NCBI RefSeq assembly: GCF_016890225.1 | Contig: NZ_JAFELM010000044.1 | Span: forward strand, 62,001-126,000 | Length of the DNA stretch: 64,000 bases | Reading direction: 5' to 3' | Source of the DNA: Bacillus suaedaesalsae | Lineage (GTDB): Bacteria > Bacillota > Bacilli > Bacillales > SA4 | Shown here: positions 57,567 through 64,000 of the stretch, in pieces | How positions within the stretch are numbered: the first letter of the stretch is position 1 | How the letters are laid out: each line of letters starts with the position of its first letter | Program-made: the position numbers and the translations under genes | Notes under the pieces: model-generated | Told to the model about the DNA's origin: nothing | The model's database searches: none | Seen by the model: only the letters and a program-made list of their open reading frames with translations

Positions 57567-57602
57567 TAGAAAAGCAAGCCGTTGATGTAAACAGCTTGCT
57601 TT
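57567..57602 (-). terminator. Intrinsic terminator of lonA-ysxC
   Basis: Stem AAAGCAAGC/GCTTGCTTT (57571-57579 with 57594-57602) followed by TTTTCTAT on the minus strand, five bases after the ysxC stop. Confidence 0.82.
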
Positions 57603-57607
57603 CTTTT

Positions 57608-58198
57608 TTATGCATTATTCACAAATTTCATCATGGTTGCCCACGCTTCGTCTTTTCCTTGTGCAGTTTCAGAAGAGAAAAGAACGAGTGGATCGTTTTT
57701 ATCCATTTGAAGTGTTTCCTTCACTACTTTTAAGTGCTTTTGCCATTTGCCTTTTGGAATTTTATCAGCTTTTGTTGCGACTACCATTGTTGGTATATCA
57801 AAATGCTTTAAAAACTCATACATCATGACATCATCCTTCGACGGGGCATGACGAACGTCTACAATTAAAAGTACAACCTTTAGATGTGGACTTTTCTTAA
57901 TATATGTCTCAATCATTTTTCCCCATGCAGCTCGTTCTGATTTTGACACTTTCGCATATCCATACCCTGGTACGTCCACAAAATATAACATTTCATTAAT
58001 AATATAAAAGTTTAGTGTTTGTGTTTTTCCTGGCTTTGAAGATGTTCTAGCTAACGCCTTTCGATTAATCATTTTATTGATAAACGATGACTTACCTACG
58101 TTTGATCTGCCGGCTAATGCAATATGTGGCAAACCATCGTCAGGATATTGTTCAGGCTTTACGGCACTGATGACAATTTCTGCAGTATTTACTTTCAT
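57608..58198 (-). CDS. ysxC: Ribosome biogenesis GTP-binding protein YsxC (EngB)
   Basis: YsxC is an essential small GTPase in 50S subunit assembly. The 196 residues carry all G motifs: [12 protein letters not shown] (G1, about 30-41), DVPGYG (G3), TKADK (G4) and the SSET G5. It overlaps lonA by four bases, the B. subtilis arrangement. Confidence 0.97.
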   Translation of the reverse strand: MKVNTAEIVISAVKPEQYPDDGLPHIALAGRSNVGKSSFINKMINRKALARTSSKPGKTQTLNFYIINEMLYFVDVPGYGYAKVSKSERAAWGKMIETYIKKSPHLKVVLLIVDVRHAPSKDDVMMYEFLKHFDIPTMVVATKADKIPKGKWQKHLKVVKETLQMDKNDPLVLFSSETAQGKDEAWATMMKFVNNA

Positions 58199-60522
58199 TT
58201 TTTCTCCCCTACTAAAGCGTGCTTTAATACTTCATCTAAGTGTGAAACCGGAATAAATTTCAAATCATTACGAACACTTTCTGGAATGTCGTCTAAATCT
58301 TTTTCATTTTCCTTCGGTATAATGACTGTAGTGATTCCAGATCGATGAGCACTTAATGATTTCTCTTTTAATCCACCAATTGGAAGAACGCGACCACGTA
58401 ATGTGATCTCCCCTGTCATTCCAACATCTCTTCTTATCGCTCTACCTGTTAAGGCAGAAACTAACGCTGTTGCCATTGTAATTCCTGCAGATGGACCATC
58501 CTTTGGAACTGCACCTTCTGGAACATGAATATGGATATCGTTCTTTTCATTAAAATCAAGATCGATTTTTAATTCATCTGCGCGCGAACGAATATAACTA
58601 AATGCAGCTTGAGCGGACTCTTTCATTACATCTCCGAGCTTTCCAGTTAACAGTAGCTTCCCTTTTCCAGGATTAACAGAAACTTCAATTGATAAGATGT
58701 CCCCACCAAATGCTGTATATGCTAGACCTGTAGCCACACCAACTTGATCCTCTTGTTCCGCTTGACCGTAACTAAATCTCGGCTTTCCAAGTAGCTCTTC
58801 AAGTCTCTTCTCAGTAATCACCACTTTATTTTGCTCTTCTGATACGATGATTTTTGCAACCTTTCTACAAAGTGTTGCAATTTGTCTTTCTAAATTACGC
58901 ACTCCGGCTTCACGTGTATATACACGAATAAGCTTTAGTAATGCTTCATCTCGAAGTTGAATTTTCCCTTTCGTTAAGCCATGCTCTTTCATTTGCTTCG
59001 CAAGGAGATGTTCTTTTGCTATATGCAGCTTTTCTACCTCTGTGTAACCTGCAATAGAAATAACCTCCATTCGGTCTAGAAGAGGCCCGGGAATTGTTGA
59101 TAGGCTATTTGCCGTCGCAATAAACATTACTTTAGAAAGATCATATGTCTCCTCTATGTAATGATCACTAAAGTTGTAATTTTGTTCAGGATCTAATACT
59201 TCTAGCATTGCTGAAGAAGGATCTCCTCTGAAATCACTCGACATTTTATCAATTTCATCAAGTAGGAACACTGGATTAATCGTTCCTGCCTTTTTCATTC
59301 CTTGGATAATACGACCTGGCATTGCTCCTACATATGTTCTACGGTGTCCTCTAATTTCCGATTCATCACGAACTCCACCTAGGGAAATTCGAACAAAATT
59401 TCTGTTTAATGATCTTGCAATTGATTTCGCTAACGAAGTTTTTCCAACACCAGGAGGGCCTACTAAACATAGTATCGGACCTTTTAACGATTGTGTGAGC
59501 TTTTGAACAGCTAAATATTCCAGTACTCGTTCTTTTACCTTTTCTAGCCCATAATGATCCGCATTTAAAATATCTTCTGAACGTTTTAAATCTAAAATAT
59601 CTTCTGTTGCATTTGTCCAAGGCAAAGATATAAGCCATTCAATATAGTTACGAATGACAGCACTTTCAGCAGAGCTGGACGGAATCTTTTCATAGCGCTC
59701 AAGCTCTTTTAAGGCTGTTTGTAGAACAGATTCTGGCATTCCAGCATCTTCGATTTTATCTCTTAATGTTTGGACTTCTCCTGTCTTACCCTCTTTATCT
59801 CCGAGTTCTTTTTGGATGGCCTTCATTTGTTCACGTAAATAATACTCTTTTTGTGTACGTTCCATAGAACGTTTTACACGTTGACCGATTTTCTTTTCAA
59901 GATTTAATACTTCTCTTTCGTTATTAATAATACTGATAAGCTTGTTTAGTCTTTCTTTAACATTATATGTTTCTAGAATGTCCTGCTTATCTTTAATTTT
60001 TAATGGAAGATGAGAAGCAATTAAATCTGCCATTGAACCTGGATCGTCGATATCCGCAATTGTTGCATATGTTTCATTGGAAATCTTTTTCGATAGTTTT
60101 ATGTATTGTTCAAAATAACTTAATAGCGATCTCATTAAAGCTTCTTCTTCAAGATCCTTTTCGTCTATATCATCTTCTGAAACCATAACTTTTACTGATA
60201 CATACTCATCCTGGTCTATAAAGGATACAATTTCACCACGGTTTAATCCTTCCACTAGGACACGAATAGTACCATTTGGAAGCTTAAGCATTTGTTTAAC
60301 CTTCGAAAGTGTACCAATCTGAAAAATATCATCTTCATCAGGGTCATCAATACCAGCATCCTTTTGGGTGGAAAGGAATATTAATTGTTCTTCCATCATT
60401 GCCTTCTCTAGTGCTTGGACAGACTTTTCTCGTCCAACATCTAAATGCAATACCATTGTTGGATATACTAGCAGTCCTCTTAACGGCAAGAGAGGCACGA
60501 CCAATTCCTTTTTATTTGCCAT
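58195..60522 (-). CDS. lonA: ATP-dependent protease LonA
   Basis: LonA degrades misfolded and regulatory proteins. The start at 60522 ([16 protein letters not shown]) follows GGAGGTG and gives 775 residues; the ORF extends 44 codons upstream through the promoter. Domains are the amino substrate domain (1 to about 205), a coiled coil, the AAA+ module with GPPGVGKTS near 355, and the protease domain with Ser in PKDGPSAG and Lys in IGGLKEK. It is cotranscribed with ysxC. CtsR sites known in B. subtilis were not recognised here. Confidence 0.97.
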   Translation of the reverse strand: MANKKELVVPLLPLRGLLVYPTMVLHLDVGREKSVQALEKAMMEEQLIFLSTQKDAGIDDPDEDDIFQIGTLSKVKQMLKLPNGTIRVLVEGLNRGEIVSFIDQDEYVSVKVMVSEDDIDEKDLEEEALMRSLLSYFEQYIKLSKKISNETYATIADIDDPGSMADLIASHLPLKIKDKQDILETYNVKERLNKLISIINNEREVLNLEKKIGQRVKRSMERTQKEYYLREQMKAIQKELGDKEGKTGEVQTLRDKIEDAGMPESVLQTALKELERYEKIPSSSAESAVIRNYIEWLISLPWTNATEDILDLKRSEDILNADHYGLEKVKERVLEYLAVQKLTQSLKGPILCLVGPPGVGKTSLAKSIARSLNRNFVRISLGGVRDESEIRGHRRTYVGAMPGRIIQGMKKAGTINPVFLLDEIDKMSSDFRGDPSSAMLEVLDPEQNYNFSDHYIEETYDLSKVMFIATANSLSTIPGPLLDRMEVISIAGYTEVEKLHIAKEHLLAKQMKEHGLTKGKIQLRDEALLKLIRVYTREAGVRNLERQIATLCRKVAKIIVSEEQNKVVITEKRLEELLGKPRFSYGQAEQEDQVGVATGLAYTAFGGDILSIEVSVNPGKGKLLLTGKLGDVMKESAQAAFSYIRSRADELKIDLDFNEKNDIHIHVPEGAVPKDGPSAGITMATALVSALTGRAIRRDVGMTGEITLRGRVLPIGGLKEKSLSAHRSGITTVIIPKENEKDLDDIPESVRNDLKFIPVSHLDEVLKHALVGEKK

Positions 60523-60572
60523 AATGTTATGCACCTCCACAAGTAACGATCGTCTTTTTTGAGTCTTGTTCA

Positions 60573-60602
60573 ATTCTATCTTATTTGTTTTACTTTTGTC
60601 TA
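60573..60602 (-). promoter_or_regulatory. Candidate sigma-A promoter of lonA
   Basis: On the minus strand TAGACA (60597-60602) and TAGAAT (60573-60578) are 18 bp apart, about 50 bp before the ATG. Confidence 0.45.
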
Positions 60603-60684
60603 TTAAGGTGCTGTTTCTATGGGATTTTCCCACACTTTGCATAAAAAAGTGCACTAAACTTTATCATTATTAGTCAATAAAGCA

Positions 60685-60720
60685 ACTCCGGCTTAGTATT
60701 ACCTAAACCGGAGTTTTTTA
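60685..60720. terminator. Hairpin terminator between lonB and lonA
   Basis: Twelve-base inverted repeat AACTCCGGCTTA (60685-60696) with TAAACCGGAGTT (60705-60716), one mismatch. The T-run is better on the plus strand (TTTTTT) than on the minus (GCTTTATT). It probably ends lonB transcription despite the weak tail. Confidence 0.7.
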
Positions 60721-60881
60721 CTAAAGCTATTTGCACAGATTGTTGTTTTTCGACCTAAGTTTAAAAACACCTATAAATAATGGTTTCAGGGCCTCTTTTC
60801 GTATTAGCAATGATTATTTCAATTAGATTAACCTATTAAGGAAATACGAAATTGATCAAATTGCTACGAAAAGAGCCTTTA
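60721..60881. repeat. Dispersed intergenic element next to the lonB stop
   Basis: About 160 bp, starting near CACAGATTGTTGTTTTTCGA and ending CGAAAAGAGCCTTTACTA at the lonB stop codon. It contains an internal inverted repeat, GGCCTCTTTTCGTATTAGC (from 60789) against ATTGCTACGAAAAGAGCC (to about 60876). Its ends match those of the 13860-13994 element. Confidence 0.6.
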
Positions 60882-62561
60882 CTAAACAGATTCTGTTTTT
60901 GATTCAAACGTCGTTGTGGAAGCAGGTATTACGTCTTCCGCCATGATTGAATGGCGTTTCCCAAATGCAATCTCGAACACTTCTGAAATATGGGAGACAG
61001 GTATGATATCAATACCGTCTATTTCTTTTAAAATTGATTGCATATTTTCAATTGGAATAATAACCTTTTTCGCTCCTGCTAGCTTGGCTGCTTTTACTTT
61101 CGCGAATACGCCTCCAATAGGTTTCACAAATCCATGAATACTTATTTCACCTGTCATCGCCACACGATGGTCAATCGGTAAATTGTTTATAGCAGAATAG
61201 ATCCCTGTAGCCATTGCAATACCAGCTGAAGGTCCATCTACTGGAATTCCACCTGGAAAATTAACATGAATATCAAAATCTGACGCAGGTACACCAAAAG
61301 CTCGTAATACAGTTAACACATTTTCAATCGAACCTTTCGCCATACTTTTTCGACGAACAGATTTTCCTCTGTCCCCAATGCTTTCTTCTTCTACTATACC
61401 AGTAATATTAATGGAGCCTTTATCTTTATTTGGTATTACAGTAACTTCAATCTCTAATAGAGCCCCTGTATTAGGTCCATATACTGCTAACCCATTTACT
61501 AGTCCAACCTTTGGCTCAATATTAATTTTCTTCTCTTGTCTAGGTGTTAGTTGACTTGAGTGAACAACCCATTCAATATCTTCAGTCTTTATGTAGTTAC
61601 GATCTTCTGAAATCGCTAGTCCTGCTGCAATTTGTACCATATTTACAGCTTCTCTACCATTACGTGCATAGCTTGAGAGAATTTGAATTCCTTCCTCTGT
61701 AACATCCATGTTGATTTTTGTCGCTGCCTTTCTTGCAACAATTGAAAGTTCATCAGTATCTAGTTCTCGGAAGAATACTTCTAAACATCTTGAACGTATA
61801 GCTGGCGGTAGCTCGTTTGGTGTTCGTGTTGTCGCACCGATCATACGAAAATCAGCAGGTAACCCATTTTGGAAGATATCATGAATATGTGTTGGGATTT
61901 GTGTATTTTCTTCACTATAATACGCACTCTCTAAGAATACCTTTCGATCCTCTAATACCTTTAACATTTTATTCATTTGAATAGGATGTAATTCGCCGAT
62001 TTCATCAATGAACAAAACTCCTCCATGTGCATGTGTAACCGCACCTTGCTTTGGCTGCGGAATACCCGCTTGTCCCATAGCGCCTGCTCCTTGATAAATT
62101 GGATCATGGACAGATCCTATTAGCGGATCCGCAATTCCTCTTTCATCAAATCTAGCAGTTGTTGCATCTAATTCAATAAAAACAGCCTCTCTTTTAAAAG
62201 GGGATTTCCCATTACGTTTTGCTTCTTCTAGCACTAATCTAGCTGCTGCTGTTTTCCCTACACCTGGAGGACCATATACGATCACATGCTGTGGATTGGG
62301 ACCACATAAGGCTGCTTTTAAAGCTCTTATCCCATCCTCTTGGCCAACAATATCATTGAAGCTAGTAGGTCTTACACGTTCCGCCAAAGGCTCTGTTAAG
62401 GATATGGAACGCAACTTACGTAACTGGTCCATTTCTTTTCTTGATTCTCTATCAATGGAGACTTTTTGCGTACGTTGGTTTCGTAATAAATTCCAAAAAT
62501 ATAGACCAATTATTATTCCAAAAAATAATTGGATAAACAGCGCAATACTTGTCCAACTCAT
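60882..62561 (-). CDS. lonB: Sporulation-associated protease LonB
   Basis: LonB is the membrane-anchored Lon paralogue found in spore formers and made in the forespore under sigma-F in B. subtilis. The 559 residues have an amino membrane helix (about 5-24), an AAA+ domain with [13 protein letters not shown] near 98 and GVLFIDEIGELHP. The protease domain has Ser in VDGPSAGIAMATG and Lys in KPIGGVFAKVKAAK. The ATG follows CAGGAGGG. A sigma-F-like promoter lies upstream. It is followed directly by a repeat element. Confidence 0.96.
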   Translation of the reverse strand: MSWTSIALFIQLFFGIIIGLYFWNLLRNQRTQKVSIDRESRKEMDQLRKLRSISLTEPLAERVRPTSFNDIVGQEDGIRALKAALCGPNPQHVIVYGPPGVGKTAAARLVLEEAKRNGKSPFKREAVFIELDATTARFDERGIADPLIGSVHDPIYQGAGAMGQAGIPQPKQGAVTHAHGGVLFIDEIGELHPIQMNKMLKVLEDRKVFLESAYYSEENTQIPTHIHDIFQNGLPADFRMIGATTRTPNELPPAIRSRCLEVFFRELDTDELSIVARKAATKINMDVTEEGIQILSSYARNGREAVNMVQIAAGLAISEDRNYIKTEDIEWVVHSSQLTPRQEKKINIEPKVGLVNGLAVYGPNTGALLEIEVTVIPNKDKGSINITGIVEEESIGDRGKSVRRKSMAKGSIENVLTVLRAFGVPASDFDIHVNFPGGIPVDGPSAGIAMATGIYSAINNLPIDHRVAMTGEISIHGFVKPIGGVFAKVKAAKLAGAKKVIIPIENMQSILKEIDGIDIIPVSHISEVFEIAFGKRHSIMAEDVIPASTTTFESKTESV

Positions 62562-62597
62562 CTTATACCCTCCTGGTTCTCTGTTGTCTCTGTTAAC

Positions 62598-62627
62598 TAG
62601 TATTTCCTGGTAACTGTTGGACTAAAC
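62598..62627 (-). promoter_or_regulatory. Sigma-F-like promoter of lonB
   Basis: The minus-strand GGAAATACTA (62598-62607) matches the sigma-F -10 consensus GGNNANANTR at every position. GTTTA (62623-62627), 15 bp upstream, matches GYATA at four of five. B. subtilis lonB is sigma-F controlled. Confidence 0.62.
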
Positions 62628-62847
62628 AGAAAAATAGTAGAATACTTTTGGACATTATATGACATGGTGAACCGGTAAGTAAAAAAATATAGTAAGGATT
62701 AAAATCCAGAAGATGCAAGAGAGGTAATTGATCTCATTAAGGAGGTTTGATTATGGTTAATTGAATAAGATAAGAATCTTAGAAAAGTACAAGGAACTTA
62801 TGCTGTTTTAAGGAACTTATGCTAAGAGCGCTCACGTCCTGTGCAAG

Positions 62848-62881
62848 TAAAAAAACTCGGATAGAACTTCTATCCGAGTTT
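62848..62881 (-). terminator. Intrinsic terminator of clpX
   Basis: Fourteen-base perfect stem AAACTCGGATAGAA (62853-62866) with its complement (62868-62881), followed by TTTTTAC on the minus strand. As drawn the loop is one base; in practice the inner pairs open. Confidence 0.88.
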
Positions 62882-62885
62882 ACAA

Positions 62886-64000
62886 TCAAGCAGAATCTTT
62901 TTTATCTTGTCCTGTAACGACTGTTCCGTCTTTTAGGACCAGCTTCGGCTCACTATCACCTTTAACTGTTTCAAGTGTAATGATACATTTTTCAATATCT
63001 TCTCGTGAAGGTAGTTCGTACATTACATCCAACATTATCCCTTCAATGATAGAACGTAACCCACGAGCTCCTGTTTTTCTTTCAATTGCACGTTTTGCAA
63101 TTTCAAGAAGAGCTCCTTCTTCGAAATCAAGTTCAACATCATCTAGCTCAAGAAGCTTTTGATATTGCTTGATTAATGCATTTTTTGGCTTTGTTAAAAT
63201 TTCTACTAATGCCTCTTCATCTAATTGCTCAAGATTTGCAATTACTGGTAAACGTCCAATGAATTCTGGAATTAATCCAAATTTCAGTAAATCTTCTGGA
63301 AGTACCTTCGAAAGTAATGAAACCTCACTACCATCTTCGATTGTGCTTCCTGCTCCAAAACCAATAACCTTTTTACCTAAACGGCGTTTAATAATTTGTT
63401 CGATCCCATCAAACGCTCCACCACAAATAAATAGTACGTTTGTTGTATCAATTTGAATGAATTCTTGATGAGGATGCTTACGTCCACCTTGAGGAGGCAC
63501 ACTCGCAACAGTTCCTTCAAGAATTTTCAATAAGGCCTGCTGTACCCCTTCACCCGATACATCACGAGTAATGGATGGGTTTTCAGACTTTCTTGCCACT
63601 TTATCAATTTCATCAATATAAATGATACCCTTTTCAGCTTTTTCAACATCATAATCGGCAGCTTGGATTAACTTTAGGAGAATGTTTTCAACGTCCTCCC
63701 CTACATAACCTGCTTCAGTTAATGAAGTTGCATCAGCAATTGCGAATGGCACATTTAAAATTCTTGCTAAAGTTTGGGCTAATAAAGTTTTACCACTACC
63801 TGTTGGTCCAATCATCGCAATATTACTTTTTGCTAATTCTACATCGTCGATCTTACTATTCGAATTAATACGCTTATAGTGGTTGTATACAGCTACTGCC
63901 AGAGACTTCTTAGCTGCATCCTGTCCAATGACGTACTCATCTAAAATGTCACGGATTTCTGATGGCTTCGGAACGTCTTTGAATTCTACTTCTTCCTCAG
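62886..64000 (-). CDS. clpX: ATP-dependent Clp protease ATPase subunit ClpX (3' part)
   Basis: ClpX unfolds substrates for ClpP. The reading frame is open to the right edge, giving about 371 codons; the amino zinc-binding domain (roughly 50 residues) lies outside. Visible motifs are [19 protein letters not shown], Walker A GPTGSGKT, Walker [10 protein letters not shown], the [18 protein letters not shown] pore region and [13 protein letters not shown]. Its position before lonB is as in B. subtilis. Confidence 0.97.
   Translation of the reverse strand, partial: EEEVEFKDVPKPSEIRDILDEYVIGQDAAKKSLAVAVYNHYKRINSNSKIDDVELAKSNIAMIGPTGSGKTLLAQTLARILNVPFAIADATSLTEAGYVGEDVENILLKLIQAADYDVEKAEKGIIYIDEIDKVARKSENPSITRDVSGEGVQQALLKILEGTVASVPPQGGRKHPHQEFIQIDTTNVLFICGGAFDGIEQIIKRRLGKKVIGFGAGSTIEDGSEVSLLSKVLPEDLLKFGLIPEFIGRLPVIANLEQLDEEALVEILTKPKNALIKQYQKLLELDDVELDFEEGALLEIAKRAIERKTGARGLRSIIEGIMLDVMYELPSREDIEKCIITLETVKGDSEPKLVLKDGTVVTGQDKKDSA

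Larger units (their letters stand above)
62562..62885. other. Intergenic region between clpX and lonB
   Basis: It holds the lonB promoter and clpX terminator listed separately. Between them, 62703-62750 reads as 15 codons ending in TGA (NPEDAREVIDLIKEV) with no start, resembling a gene tail. A 14-bp exact direct repeat AAGGAACTTATGCT lies at 62791-62804 and 62810-62823. No intact gene was found. Confidence 0.6.

Noticed and set aside
60523-60660. CtsR operator ahead of lonA
   Set aside because: Expected heptad repeats of the GGTCAAA type were looked for and not found.

Overview
The window is a stretch of a low-GC Firmicute chromosome of the family Bacillaceae. It is an endospore former: spo0B, spoIIB, spoIVFA/FB, spoVID, safA, bofC, ysxE and lonB are all present. 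Gene content and order closely follow the Bacillus subtilis region from tgt to clpX, read here almost entirely on the minus strand. The species cannot be fixed from sequence alone. No rRNA, tRNA, insertion sequence, prophage or CRISPR array was seen.

Layout by increasing coordinate: (1) 1-3167, the 5' end of tgt, then queA, a DUF2905 membrane protein, ruvB and ruvA (tRNA queuosine and Holliday-junction repair). (2) 3168-7310, a gene-free stretch with phased TCGGCGA repeats, then the spore genes bofC, a YhcN/YlaJ-type lipoprotein and safA. (3) 7310-12777, the NAD operon nadB-nadC-nadA, divergent from nifS-nadR. (4) 12920-17247, pheA, obg, spo0B and the rpmA-prp-rplU ribosomal operon with an L21-type leader. 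(5) 17248-27749, rng (RNase E/G), spoIVFA-FB, minCD, mreBCD, radC, maf and spoIIB.

(6) 27811-42104 is the most distinctive region. Where B. subtilis has only comC between spoIIB and folC, this genome has a whole type IV pilus locus. The minus strand carries pilB, pilT, pilC, a major pilin, the prepilin peptidase pilD/comC, pilM, pilN and a pilO carrying a C-terminal LysM domain. The plus strand carries three minor prepilins, the last with a head of 40-residue repeats that looks like a beta-solenoid. Facing them are a VanW/G5-like membrane protein, an unrecognised membrane protein with an acidic tail, and a GAF-GGDEF diguanylate cyclase. PilB carries the tandem MshEN motif that binds c-di-GMP in homologues, so a local c-di-GMP-controlled pilus is a reasonable hypothesis.

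(7) 42213-49579, folC, valS with a complete T-box leader, a small plus-strand membrane protein, ysxE and spoVID. (8) 49872-56105, the haem operon hemA-hemX-hemC-hemD-hemB-hemL. (9) 56335-64000, two small membrane proteins, ysxC, lonA, lonB behind a good sigma-F-like promoter, and clpX cut by the window end. Intrinsic terminators mark most transcription-unit ends. Three families of short intergenic repeats stand out: phased TCGGCGA motifs, a roughly 150-bp element next to the obg and lonB stops, and a GGTGCCTGGCACC palindrome in the valS leader.
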